Origin: Anaerolineae bacterium
GTDB taxonomy: Bacteria > Chloroflexota > Anaerolineae > Aggregatilineales > J027
Assembly (NCBI GenBank): GCA_019913005.1
Contig: JAIOHL010000182.1
Span: 1-64,000 of the forward strand
Direction: 5' to 3'
Length of the DNA: 64,000 bases
The notes under the pieces are model-generated. The model was not told where the DNA came from. It ran no database searches and was given only the letters and a program-made list of their open reading frames with translations. How positions within the stretch are numbered: position 1 is the stretch's first letter; the number at the start of each line of letters is the position of its first letter. This document shows, piece after piece, positions 51,063 to 60,009 of the stretch. Made by a program: the position numbers and the translations under genes.

Positions 51063-51150
51063 TAAAAATCCCCCCACCGAGCCTCGACAGCCACTAATGG
51101 AGGGACTTTTGTGACTTACACCGGGGAGAGGTAAAGCCCCTCATCCCCGG
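51063..51150 (-). terminator. Terminators after the first binding-protein gene
   Basis: On the minus strand, a hairpin at 51121-51150 (CCGGGGA ... TCCCCGG arms) is followed by a second one (TCCCTCCA at 51098-51105 with TGGGGGGA at 51069-51076) that runs into TTTTTATTT. The second is the likely terminator. Confidence 0.65.
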
Positions 51151-51171
51151 CCAAGTTTTTTTGGGGCTAAA

Positions 51172-52935
51172 TTAGCCGCGAGCAGCCAACTTGGCAGCCA
51201 TATCAATGCTGTACGCACCCCAGTGAGCGCCGCCGAACAGGCCGTCGGTCTCAAATGGGCCAGTGTACCATGGCTTGAACAGGCTGAAGGCCGAGCGCAG
51301 GAAGATCGGGGCGATTGGGAATTCACCTTCTTCGCCGAAGAATGCTTCTTCAACTTCCGCATACAGTTGTTCACGGACAGCCGGGTCACTTTCGCGGGCA
51401 GCCTGATCAATCAGGTCGTCCACTTCGGTGCAGGGGCGCATGAAGTTGTAGTCAACATTGCAGGACAGCACGTCGTGTACCCAGTTGTTGGCGTCACCAT
51501 AGTCTGGACCCCAGCCGAGCGTCCAAGCATTCGGACGATCCTGTGTGGGGGTCTTGGAGTCAACGACTTCCAACAGAACCGAGAATTCCAGTTGTTCGGT
51601 GTTGAACAGCGCGGGATCGCAGCCAAGATATTCTTCAGCAGCGGCGGCCCAGAATTCAACCCATGTACCAGCGCCCGTGTAGGCGACGAGGTCAATGTTC
51701 GGGAAGCCTTCGCAGTTAGGATAACCAGCAGCTTCGAGTTCGGCAACCGCGTATTCGGGGTTGAAACCAACACCGACTTCATTGATGGGTGGCGCACCAG
51801 CCATACCGGGGGGGGTGAAGTGGATCATTGGCACACCACGACCACCACGAATTTGTTCCACAAACGCGGCGCGGTCAATGATGGCGCTGAAGGCACGGCG
51901 AGCGTTGATATTATCGAACGGCGCTTTGTCATGGGCATAGCCGAAATAGAACACGGCGAGGTCGAAGATCTGCAAAACTTGTTGAGACAGAACTGGGTCA
52001 TTCAACACGTTTTGGATTTCAGCAGTGGGTACAGCAGTCGCATCCAGTTGGTTGTCAAGGAAGAGGGCATAGGTCGTACCGCCGTCTTCAATGATGGTCT
52101 GGTTGATGACTTCGATGTTGCCGGTCCCGCTGAACAGGTCAGCCGGGAGGGCTTCATTACGCATAAACACGCGGCGCACGCCACGAGTAATTTCGTCAAC
52201 GAAGAATGGGCCATTGGTCACGATGTTGCCGGGGGCAGTCCATTCGTCACCGAATTCTTCAATGGCTTCCTGAGGTACAGGGCGGATCATCCACATGGGG
52301 GTCATGGACAGGAAGAAACCAGCCGCGAATTGCAGTTCAACCACGACGGTGGTGTCATCCGGGGCGCTAACCTTGGTGGTGTCGCCAAAAACGAGATCGT
52401 CAGTTACGGATTCACTGGCGGTCTGATTGACCACATCGCAACCCGCAATCACAGTCGCTGCAATGGAGCCATAGTAGCTGCCCAAACGGGGATCGCAAGC
52501 ACGCTTCATGCCGTACACAAAGTCACCTGCAACAACGGGGCGCACGACGGTGGCGGTATCGCTGGCCGGGTCCCACTTCATCCAGTTGACATCGGTGCGG
52601 AGGCTGAACGTCCAAGTCAAACCATCGGCGCTGGCTTCCCAAGTCGTCGCCAGTTCGGGTGTCACCGCGCTGGTGATGGGATCATAGTTGGTCAGGCCGA
52701 GGAACAGGTTTTCAATAGGGGTGATCGAAACAGTGTCCGACGCCAGAACCGGGTCGAGCGAGCTAATTTCGCTGCTGTCGGCGGTGTCACGGGTGACAGG
52801 TTCATCCTGACGATATTGAGCCGTAATGGTAATCTCGCTGTCGGCAGCGGCGGCGAAGCCGGTCGGCAGCAGAGCAACCACCATCGTCAGCACCACGGCG
52901 ACGACTGGGATCATCCGAAAGACTTTCTTTGACAT
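51172..52935 (-). CDS. Family-5 extracellular solute-binding protein, copy 1
   Basis: The 587-residue protein is an oligopeptide/dipeptide-type ABC binding protein (SBP_bac_5). The start at 52935 has AGGAGGAG 7 nt upstream. A signal peptide (MSKKVFRMIPVVAVVLTMVV ... AAA) has no lipobox. The mature part has ITAQYRQDEPVTRDTADSSE, the family segment PELATTWEASADGLTWTFSL, the interdomain GNIVTNGPFFVDEITRG, and a C-terminal KPWYTGPFETDGLFGG. Cys pairs (AGCDVVN, NCEGFPN, LGCDPALF, LSCNVD, RPCTEVDD) recur in all copies. No permease or ATPase gene is in view. A long leader with an operator-like palindrome precedes it. Confidence 0.92.
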   Translation of the reverse strand: MSKKVFRMIPVVAVVLTMVVALLPTGFAAAADSEITITAQYRQDEPVTRDTADSSEISSLDPVLASDTVSITPIENLFLGLTNYDPITSAVTPELATTWEASADGLTWTFSLRTDVNWMKWDPASDTATVVRPVVAGDFVYGMKRACDPRLGSYYGSIAATVIAGCDVVNQTASESVTDDLVFGDTTKVSAPDDTTVVVELQFAAGFFLSMTPMWMIRPVPQEAIEEFGDEWTAPGNIVTNGPFFVDEITRGVRRVFMRNEALPADLFSGTGNIEVINQTIIEDGGTTYALFLDNQLDATAVPTAEIQNVLNDPVLSQQVLQIFDLAVFYFGYAHDKAPFDNINARRAFSAIIDRAAFVEQIRGGRGVPMIHFTPPGMAGAPPINEVGVGFNPEYAVAELEAAGYPNCEGFPNIDLVAYTGAGTWVEFWAAAAEEYLGCDPALFNTEQLEFSVLLEVVDSKTPTQDRPNAWTLGWGPDYGDANNWVHDVLSCNVDYNFMRPCTEVDDLIDQAARESDPAVREQLYAEVEEAFFGEEGEFPIAPIFLRSAFSLFKPWYTGPFETDGLFGGAHWGAYSIDMAAKLAARG

Positions 52936-53338
52936 TTTTAAGCTCCTCCTAGAGAGCATCTTAAAACTTTTTTTGTATTCAACTCATCATTGGTCCGGAT
53001 TTATCCGGGTTTGTCCGGCCTTCTGCCCCGGCAGCATGGGTAGGGCGTCGAGTGCGGCTGTTGCTCCTTTCTTAAAACCATTGGTGCTTGGCTTCCAATG
53101 CGTTGTACATGCTTACTTGCCAGGACAAGTCAAGGATACAACCAGTTGGGTTGGGGACTCTTTGTGGAGAAAGGGAGTGTTTGGGGAGTTGGAATGGAAA
53201 GAGGACAACAAGCTGTCTCTGCAATCCCAAAATGAACTTTCCGTGACCCCATCAAAATAACTATTTCTCACAAAAGTAGGAAGCACAAGTCCACTAAATT
53301 TAAATTTGTACTACAGGACTCACTCGATGCTGATATAA
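52936..53338 (-). promoter_or_regulatory. Long 5' leader of binding-protein copy 1
   Basis: No gene is seen in this ~400-nt stretch, which lies between the predicted transcription start and the ATG. It contains TCCGG three times at 10-nt intervals (52994, 53004, 53014). It also has TCCGG-N5-TGCCCCGG-GCATG and TCGAGTGCGG elements (53014-53057, plus strand) that recur in the leader of copy 3. The role is unknown; RNA regulation is possible. Confidence 0.5.
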
Positions 53339-53368
53339 ATTATAGCGATGTACACCGCTAGAATGCAA
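53339..53368 (-). promoter_or_regulatory. Promoter of binding-protein copy 1 with operator-like palindrome
   Basis: On the minus strand, TTGCAT (53363-53368) and TATAAT (53339-53344) are 18 nt apart. The spacer is almost filled by the near-perfect palindrome TAGCGATGTACACCGCTA (53343-53360), an ideal position for a repressor. Confidence 0.6.
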
Positions 53369-53501
53369 ATGGTTCGCCAGATTAGAGATTTTTAATCTTG
53401 ATCATTTTTTAATGAAAGCCTTAATTTAAGCCATAAACTGAATGATGTGAAGATTTATTTTGCATCAACCTTACGAATTGAAAAAAAGTATAGCCAATAA
53501 A

Positions 53502-53533
53502 AATCCCCTCCACCAATCAATGGCGAGGGGATT
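53502..53533 (-). terminator. Terminator after binding-protein copy 2
   Basis: AATCCCCTC (53502-53510) and GAGGGGATT (53525-53533) form a perfect 9-bp stem. On the minus strand it runs into TTTATT. Confidence 0.85.
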
Positions 53534-53570
53534 GTGTGGTAGGATTAAACCCACCCGTTGTTATGATCGG

Positions 53571-55349
53571 TTATTCACCACGCGCTGCTAACTTGGCTGC
53601 CATATCAATGCTATACGCACCCCAATGTGGGCCACCAAACAACCCGTCGCTTTCAAATGGGCCAGTGTACCACGACTTAATCAAGTTGAAGCTAGTATCC
53701 ATGAAGATAGGTGCAATGGGGTAGTCCCCCTCTGGCCCAAAGAAGGCTTCTTCAATTTCAGCATACAGTTGATCACGCACCGTCGGGTCAGATTCACGCG
53801 CTGCCTCGTTAATGAGGTCGTCTACTTCGGTGCAGGAGCGCATAAAGGCATTATCGGCGGTGCAGGACAACACGTCATTCACCCAGTTGTTGGCGTCGCC
53901 ATAATCTGGCCCCCACCCCAAGGTCCAAGCGTTGGGGCGGTCTTGGGTTGGTGTATCAGCATCAATAATTTCTAACAGCACCGAAAATTCAAGCTGCTCG
54001 ACATTAAACAAGGAGGGGTCACAGCCGAGATATTCCTCAGCCGCCGATGCCCAAAAGTCGGCCCAATTGCCAGCCCCGGTATAGGTTGCCATATTGACAT
54101 TCGGGAAACCTTCGCAGTTGGGATAGCCCGCTGCTTCCATTTCGGCCTTCGCATATTCGGGGTCAAACCCAACACCAATTTCGTTGATAGGCGGAGCATG
54201 AGCCATACCGGGCGGAGTAAAGTGAATCATCGGAATGGCACTACCACCCAAGACCTGATCAATAAAGGCTTGACGGTCAATCACCGCCCCAAAAGCACGC
54301 CGCGCATGTTCATTATCAAACGGCGCTTTGTCATGACCAAAGGCGAAATAGAAGACCGAGAGGGCAAAAATCTGAATCACCTCTTGGGAAAGTTCGGGAT
54401 CCCCCAGAATATTTTGCAGTTCCGCCGAAGGCACCAAGGAAGCATCCAGTTGATTATTGAGATAGAGCGAATAGATCGTGCCGCCGTCTTCAATCACCTG
54501 CTGATTAATGATCTCAATATTGCCCGTGCCGCTAAACAGATCGGCGGGTAGATTTTCATTCCGGATGAATACACGTCGAACGCCACGAGTCAGTTCATCT
54601 ACTACATAGGGGCCATTCGTCACAATGTTACCGGGGGCTGTCCATTCATCACCAAATTCCTCAATGACTTCCTGTGGCACGGCACGGAGCATCCACATGG
54701 GGGTCATCGAGAAGAAAAAGCCTGCTGCAAATTGCAATTGGACTACGAGTGTTGTGTCATCAGGCGCACTCACCGCAATCGTATCGCCATAAACTAGATC
54801 ATCCGTCACTAACTCAGTGGGTGTCTGATTAACCACATCACAACCCTTGATGACCTTCGCGGAAATCGTGCCGTAATAACCGCCGAGACGAGGGTCGCAG
54901 CCGCGTTTAATGCCATACACAAAATCGCTTGCGACCACCGGACGAACAATGGTTGCGCTGTCACTGGCTGGGTCCCAACGTAGCCAATTGACATCGGTGC
55001 GCAGGTTGAATGTCCACGTCACATTGTCGGGTGCAATCGTCCATGAGGAAGCCACTTCCGGATTGACCGCGCTGGTAATGGGGTCATAGTCCGTCAGGCC
55101 GAGAAATAGATTCTCGATAGGGGCAATCGAAATTTGATCCGAAGCAATCTGTGGGTCAAGGGAGCTAATTTCGCTGCTTGCCGCCGTGTCACGCTGCACG
55201 GGGACATTTTGGCGATAAAGCGCGACCACGGTGACTTCCGCATCACTGGCCGATGCGAAACCGACGGGCAACATTGCCGCGACTAGGGCCAACACCAGTA
55301 ATAAAGCTGGCATTAGTCTAACCACTCTTTTTACCACTTCTCTATTCAT
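53571..55349 (-). CDS. Family-5 extracellular solute-binding protein, copy 2
   Basis: The 592-residue paralogue has AGGAG 7 nt before its ATG. The signal peptide (VVRLMPALLLVLALVAAMLP ... ASA) has no lipobox. Its body follows copies 1 and 3 almost without gaps: SSEISSLDPQIASDQISIAP, PIENLFLGLTDYDPITSAV, WTAPGNIVTNGPYVVDELTR, ESDGLFGGPHWGAY. It differs most in WTIAPDNVTWTFNLR and in PSAELQNILGDPELSQEVIQ, both outside the shared framework, so ligand preference may differ. It has its own short-leader promoter and a terminator. Confidence 0.92.
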   Translation of the reverse strand: MNREVVKRVVRLMPALLLVLALVAAMLPVGFASASDAEVTVVALYRQNVPVQRDTAASSEISSLDPQIASDQISIAPIENLFLGLTDYDPITSAVNPEVASSWTIAPDNVTWTFNLRTDVNWLRWDPASDSATIVRPVVASDFVYGIKRGCDPRLGGYYGTISAKVIKGCDVVNQTPTELVTDDLVYGDTIAVSAPDDTTLVVQLQFAAGFFFSMTPMWMLRAVPQEVIEEFGDEWTAPGNIVTNGPYVVDELTRGVRRVFIRNENLPADLFSGTGNIEIINQQVIEDGGTIYSLYLNNQLDASLVPSAELQNILGDPELSQEVIQIFALSVFYFAFGHDKAPFDNEHARRAFGAVIDRQAFIDQVLGGSAIPMIHFTPPGMAHAPPINEIGVGFDPEYAKAEMEAAGYPNCEGFPNVNMATYTGAGNWADFWASAAEEYLGCDPSLFNVEQLEFSVLLEIIDADTPTQDRPNAWTLGWGPDYGDANNWVNDVLSCTADNAFMRSCTEVDDLINEAARESDPTVRDQLYAEIEEAFFGPEGDYPIAPIFMDTSFNLIKSWYTGPFESDGLFGGPHWGAYSIDMAAKLAARGE

Positions 55350-55385
55350 GGGTTCTCTCCTAAAAATACTAAAGAATCACGAAAA

Positions 55386-55414
55386 ATTGTACTGGATACC
55401 ACAATTTGGCACAA
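55386..55414 (-). promoter_or_regulatory. Promoter of binding-protein copy 2
   Basis: On the minus strand TTGTGC (55409-55414) and TACAAT (55386-55391) are 17 nt apart, giving a leader of about 30 nt. This contrasts with the long leaders of copies 1 and 3. Confidence 0.5.
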
Positions 55415-55464
55415 AAGGTTCAATTCATTTAAGGTTTTCTCATAATGTGAAACATCCGTAAAAA

Positions 55465-55509
55465 CACCAATCCCCCCGATGTAGCAAATCGCACGCGGAG
55501 GGATTGGTG
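55465..55509 (-). terminator. Terminator after binding-protein copy 3
   Basis: CACCAATCCCCCCG (55465-55478) and CGGAGGGATTGGTG (55496-55509) form a 14-bp stem with one mismatch, followed on the minus strand by TTTTT. Confidence 0.9.
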
Positions 55510-55578
55510 GTTAGAGTCCCCTACCCTGCCGTCATCATCTAAAGGCGATGGCAGGGCTAGGGAATCACTTAGACTAAG

Positions 55579-57345
55579 TTATTCACCGCGTGCTGCCAAC
55601 TTCGCAGCCATGTCAATGTTGTAGGCACCCCAGTGAGCGCCACCAAAGAGGCCGTCGCTCTCAAATGGGCCGGTGTACCACGGTTTCACCAATGTGAAGA
55701 ACGAACGCAGATAGATCGGGGCAATCGGGTATTCACCTTCTGCGCCAAAGAACGATGCTTCGATCTCGGCATACAGTTGGTCACGTACCGCCGGATCACT
55801 TTCGGCAGCGGCCTGATTAATCAGGTCGTCTACTTCGGTGCAGGGACGCAGGAAGGCGTTGTCGGAGGTGCAGGACAGCACATCGTTCACCCAGTTGTTG
55901 GCATCACCATAGTCGGGACCCCAGCCGAGCGTCCAAGCATTCGGGCGATCCTGCGTGGGGGTGTTGGGATCAACGATTTCCAACAACACGGAGAATTCAA
56001 GTTGTTCAACATTCAACAACGATGGGTCACAGCCGAGATATTCTTCAGCCGCTGCTGCCCAGAAGTCTGTCCATGTACCAGCACCCTGATAAGCGACCAT
56101 ATCAATCGCTGGGAAGCCTTCGCAGTTCGGATACCCGGCTGCTTCCATTTCGGCGACGGCATATTCGGGGTCAAACCCAACACCAACTGAATTAATGGCG
56201 GGGGCATGGGCCATGCCGGGTGGGGTAAAGTGAATCATCGGCACACCGCGACCAGCCAACACCTGCTCAATGAACGCTTGGCGATCAATGATGGCACTGA
56301 AAGCACGACGCGCGTGAACATTGTCAAAGGGGGCTTTGTCATGACCAAAACCGAAATAGAACACGGTCAGGTCAAAGATTTGCAGCACTTCTTGGGACAA
56401 TGTGGGGTCAGACAACACATTTTGGATTTCTGCCGCAGGCACACCGGAACTGTCGAGTTGGCTGTTTTGATACAGCGCGTAGATTGTACCGGCGTCTTCA
56501 ATCACGGTGGTGTTGATGACTTCTACATTGCCAGTACCGCTGAACAGGTCCGCAGGCAGGGCTTCGTTGCGAACATACACACGCCGCACCCCACGAGTAA
56601 TTTCTTGCACAAAGAATGGGCCGTTCGACACGATATTGCCGGGGGCGGTCCATTCGTCACCGAATTCTTCAATGACTTCTTGTGGGACAGCACGCAGCAT
56701 CCACATGGGGGTCATGGAAAAGAAATAACCAGCGGCGAATTGCAGTTCGACCACGAGGGTCACGTCATCGGGGGCGCTGACGGCAATAGTTTCACCGTAA
56801 ACGAGATCATCCGTAACGTTTTCGGCAACCGTTTGGTTGACCACATCGCAGCCCTTGATGACCTTAGCGGAAATCGTACCGTAATAACCACCCAAACGGG
56901 GATCGCAGCCGCGCTTAATGCCATAGACAAGATCGCCTGCCACAACTGGGCGCACGACAGCGGCGGTTTCGGTTGCCGGGTCATAACGCATCCAATTGAC
57001 ATCACTGCGCAGATTGAACGTCCATACCAAACCGTCGGCGCTCACTTCCCATGAAGTCGCCAATTCGGGGTTAATCGCGCTGGTGATTGGGTCATAGTCT
57101 GTCAGGCCCAAAAACAGATTTTCAACCGGGATGATCGAAACGCTGTCTGAAATGATCGCTGGGTCAAGGGAGCTAATTTCGCTCTGGCTTGCCCCGTCAA
57201 TCGTAACAGGCGTATCCTGACGATATTGGGCCACAACTGTAACAGTGGCATCTTCCGCAGCCGCAAAGCCCGTCGGAAGTAATGCAACCACCAGTGTCAG
57301 CACAATCGCTGCGACTGGGATGAGTCGAAAAGTGGATTTAGACAT
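55579..57345 (-). CDS. Family-5 extracellular solute-binding protein, copy 3
   Basis: The 588-residue paralogue is closest to copy 1 at its start (MSKSTFRLIPVAAIVLTLVV, cleavage at FAAA-ED). AGGAGG 7 nt upstream of 57345 decides the start. It carries the shared framework (SEISSLDPAIISDSVSI, PVENLFLGLTDYDPITSAI, GVGFDPEYAVAEMEAAGYPN, EEYLGCDPSLLNVEQLEFSV). Its long leader shares motifs with copy 1. It has a strong terminator. A peptide or other oligomer ligand is likely, but the sequence does not show which. Confidence 0.92.
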   Translation of the reverse strand: MSKSTFRLIPVAAIVLTLVVALLPTGFAAAEDATVTVVAQYRQDTPVTIDGASQSEISSLDPAIISDSVSIIPVENLFLGLTDYDPITSAINPELATSWEVSADGLVWTFNLRSDVNWMRYDPATETAAVVRPVVAGDLVYGIKRGCDPRLGGYYGTISAKVIKGCDVVNQTVAENVTDDLVYGETIAVSAPDDVTLVVELQFAAGYFFSMTPMWMLRAVPQEVIEEFGDEWTAPGNIVSNGPFFVQEITRGVRRVYVRNEALPADLFSGTGNVEVINTTVIEDAGTIYALYQNSQLDSSGVPAAEIQNVLSDPTLSQEVLQIFDLTVFYFGFGHDKAPFDNVHARRAFSAIIDRQAFIEQVLAGRGVPMIHFTPPGMAHAPAINSVGVGFDPEYAVAEMEAAGYPNCEGFPAIDMVAYQGAGTWTDFWAAAAEEYLGCDPSLLNVEQLEFSVLLEIVDPNTPTQDRPNAWTLGWGPDYGDANNWVNDVLSCTSDNAFLRPCTEVDDLINQAAAESDPAVRDQLYAEIEASFFGAEGEYPIAPIYLRSFFTLVKPWYTGPFESDGLFGGAHWGAYNIDMAAKLAARGE

Positions 57346-57667
57346 TTTGGCCCCTCCTGGAGAGCGCAATTTATCTTAAGAATCGAATTTTTTGGGTGGG
57401 TTCATCCGGTCAGTTGCCCCGGAAAGCATGTCGAAAGGGTGGCAGCATAGATTTCTCCTGATTGTGAATGGGTCTCGCATCGGGTGCGGTTTTACACAAC
57501 ATATACATGGGGGACAGTTTGGAAGTTCAAGGAATTTTTGAGGGAATCGCATCGAGCGAATTCGGTTCCTAGAAACAAGCCTTGTTTCCAAACCGCACAC
57601 CCGTCAAGTGAATTGCAGGGCAACCCAATGGGATGTTGTTAAAAACTCACTGATGCCATTAATGAAG
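57346..57667 (-). promoter_or_regulatory. Long 5' leader of binding-protein copy 3
   Basis: No gene is seen here. On the plus strand, TCCGG (57405), TGCCCCGG (57415-57422), GCATG (57426) and TCGGGTGCGG (~57480-57489) repeat elements of the copy 1 leader in the same order, although the surrounding sequence has diverged. Confidence 0.5.
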
Positions 57668-57695
57668 ATTATAGGAAGGGTTCACCCATTGTCGA
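57668..57695 (-). promoter_or_regulatory. Promoter of binding-protein copy 3
   Basis: On the minus strand, TCGACA (57690-57695) and TATAAT (57668-57673) are 16 nt apart. An AAATCTCT-R-AT motif lies just upstream, as in copy 1. Confidence 0.45.
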
Positions 57696-57782
57696 GAAAC
57701 ATCAGAGATTTCTAACGTCTCTATGGTTTTGTTAAGTCGTCGAACCAGATGCAATTTTCAAGCGTACATGCAATTAGAAATA

Positions 57783-57864
57783 AAAAGAGGGTTTGCCAGG
57801 ACAGCCCTCTTTTTGCCCCATAAAAGGCAAAAGGAGTAGGAGTGTTAACCATACCCCTACTCCT
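57783..57864 (-). terminator. Double terminator after binding-protein copy 4
   Basis: In minus-strand order there is AGGAGTAGG/CCTACTCCT (57832-57864) followed by TTTTGCC. A second stem, GAGGG/CCCTC with an A/T flank (57783-57814), ends in TTTTTA. Confidence 0.75.
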
Positions 57865-57948
57865 CATCAATTACAAAAATGACGATTCTATAGCCTGCCT
57901 ATCTCATAACAAGCTAAGGCTCTATTGTACCGACCACTGATTTAGTGC

Positions 57949-59712
57949 CTATTCACCACGTGCTGCTAACTTCGCCGCCATATCAATCGTATAGGATCCC
58001 CAATGAGCGCCACCAAACAACCCATCCGTTTCAAATGGGCCAGTGTACCATGGCTTAAAGAGACTGAACGCGGAACTTAGGAACAACGGCACAATCGGGT
58101 AGTCCCCATCCGGGCCAAAGAACGCCTCTTCAATTTCGGCATACAGTTGGTCACGTACCGTCGGGTCGGTCTCGCGGGCGGCCTGATTCAAAAGATCGTC
58201 CACTTCGGTGCAGGGTCGCAGGAAGTTGTAATCTGCCGTACAAGACAGCACATCATTAACCCAATTGTTGGCATCGGCATAATCCGGCCCCCATCCCAAC
58301 GTCCACGCATTGGGACGATCTTGGGTAGGCGTCTCGTTATCAATGATTTCCAGCAGTACCGAAAATTCAAGCTGCTCGGTATTAAACAGGGTGGGGTCAC
58401 AGCCAAGATATTCTTCGGCAGCCGCAGCCCAAAAATCAGCCCAATTGCCTGCCCCTTGATAGGCCGCGATGTTGATATTTGGAAAACCCTCGCAACCGGG
58501 ATAGCCCGCTGCTTCTAGTTCAGCAACGGCATAGTCGGGGTCGAAGCCAACGCCGATTTCATTGATGGCGGAAGCATGAGCCATACCGGGGGGCGTAAAG
58601 TGGATCATCGGCACACCCTGACCGCTGGCAACCTGCTCCACAAACGCCTGCCGATCCACAATCGCGGCAAAGGCTCGACGGGCATGGACATTATCAAACG
58701 GCGCTTTGTCATGGGCAAAACCAAAATAATAAACACTCAAGGTGAAAATTTGGCGAACTTGCTGCGACAATTCGGGGTCGGCCAGCACATTCTGTAGTTC
58801 CGCCGGGGGCACACCCGCCGCGTCATGCTGATTGTTGAGATAGAGAGCATAGGCAGTCCCAGCATCTTCAATCACGCTGTAGTTGACCATCTCAAGATTG
58901 CCGTTGCCGCTGAATAGGTCTAAAGGCAAGGCTTCATTACGCACATAGACCCGCCGCACCCCGCGTGTAATTTCATCTACGAAATAGGGGCCATTGGTGA
59001 CGATATTGCCGGGGGCAGTCCATTCGTCGCCATATTCTTCAATGGTTTCCTGTGGAACAGCACGCAGCATCCACATGGGCGTCATAGAGAAGAAATAGCC
59101 CGCCGCGAACTGCAATTCGACTACCACCGTCACATCATCCGGCGCACTGATTTTGACGGTATCGCCAAACACCAGATCATCTGTCGTGGCTTCGGCACTG
59201 GTCTGATTCACAATATCGCAGCCCGCAATTACTTTGGCAGCGACTGAACCGTAATAGTTGCCGAGGCGACCATCACAAGCCCGTTTGATGCCATAGACAA
59301 AGTCGCCTGCCACCACTGGGCGCATAACCGAGGCAGTTTTGCTGGCGGGGTCATAGTGCATCCAATTGACATCCGAGCGCAAATGGAATGTCCATTTCAG
59401 GCCATCTTGACTCACTTCCCAACTGGTCGCTAGTTCAGGATTGACCGCACCTGTCACGGGGTCAGAATCGGTCAGGCCCAAAAAGAGATTTTCAATGGCG
59501 GTAATGGAGAGTGCGTCACTGGCAATGCCGGGGTCAAGTGAACTGACCTCATCCGGGGATGATGTATCACGAGACACAGGGACATCTTGGCGATAGAGCG
59601 CTGCAATGGTGATAGTGCTGTCGGACGCCGAAGCATAACCCATCGGTAACAGCGCGACCACCATTGTCAAAACCACTATCAATACGGGCAATAATCGAAT
59701 TCTTGAAGTCAT
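57949..59712 (-). CDS. Family-5 extracellular solute-binding protein, copy 4
   Basis: The 587-residue paralogue starts at ATG 59712 with AGGAGG 9 nt upstream; a TTG two codons earlier is less likely. The signal peptide (MTSRIRLLPVLIVVLTMVVA ... ASA) has no lipobox. The framework is kept (DEVSSLDPGIASDALSI, AIENLFLGLTDSDPVTGAV, GNIVTNGPYFVDEITRG, FETDGLFGGAHWGSY). It shows distinct residues in the ligand-facing middle, for example NQHDAAGVPPAELQNVLA and VASGQGVPMIHFTPPG. It is followed by two terminators. Confidence 0.92.
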   Translation of the reverse strand: MTSRIRLLPVLIVVLTMVVALLPMGYASASDSTITIAALYRQDVPVSRDTSSPDEVSSLDPGIASDALSITAIENLFLGLTDSDPVTGAVNPELATSWEVSQDGLKWTFHLRSDVNWMHYDPASKTASVMRPVVAGDFVYGIKRACDGRLGNYYGSVAAKVIAGCDIVNQTSAEATTDDLVFGDTVKISAPDDVTVVVELQFAAGYFFSMTPMWMLRAVPQETIEEYGDEWTAPGNIVTNGPYFVDEITRGVRRVYVRNEALPLDLFSGNGNLEMVNYSVIEDAGTAYALYLNNQHDAAGVPPAELQNVLADPELSQQVRQIFTLSVYYFGFAHDKAPFDNVHARRAFAAIVDRQAFVEQVASGQGVPMIHFTPPGMAHASAINEIGVGFDPDYAVAELEAAGYPGCEGFPNINIAAYQGAGNWADFWAAAAEEYLGCDPTLFNTEQLEFSVLLEIIDNETPTQDRPNAWTLGWGPDYADANNWVNDVLSCTADYNFLRPCTEVDDLLNQAARETDPTVRDQLYAEIEEAFFGPDGDYPIVPLFLSSAFSLFKPWYTGPFETDGLFGGAHWGSYTIDMAAKLAARGE

Positions 59713-59950
59713 CTGCAAGATCCTCCTGAGTTGAATGAATGGGATTGGCTTGAGGACTCACTTGCCGTAAAACGGGGTACGCAGATTTTATGCAGAAATA
59801 CGGCGGAAGGTTGTAAAGATAGGGTTTTTCTCATCTATTATAAAATTTGTCAAAATGGTGAACTTATGGCTAATTCAAGGGGTACTTACGTAAAATTACC
59901 CCTTACCATTTGCGTGCCCAAAAAGTTCAAGCGGATTTTCACAAAAAAGC

Positions 59951-59975
59951 CGAGAGGGGCCAGGACACCCTCTCG
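59951..59975 (-). terminator. Terminator after binding-protein copy 5
   Basis: CGAGAGGG (59951-59958) and CCCTCTCG (59968-59975) form a perfect stem. On the minus strand it is followed by GCTTTTTTGT. Confidence 0.9.
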
Positions 59976-60009
59976 ATAAATTTATTCGACTATTTTTTTA
60001 TTTTTTTAC

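Noticed and set aside
51223-52932. A 569-codon open frame on the plus strand opposite binding-protein copy 1
   Set aside because: It mirrors a strongly supported gene, has no Shine-Dalgarno or recognisable domain, and similar antisense frames occur opposite copies 3 and 5 as a by-product of codon use.
56206-57054. 282-codon plus-strand frame opposite binding-protein copy 3
   Set aside because: Antisense shadow of a real gene; it shares no domain with known proteins.
59840-59900. TTGACA plus TATAAT as the promoter of binding-protein copy 4
   Set aside because: On the minus strand the two elements are only about 5 nt apart, so they cannot act as one promoter; no better pair was found.
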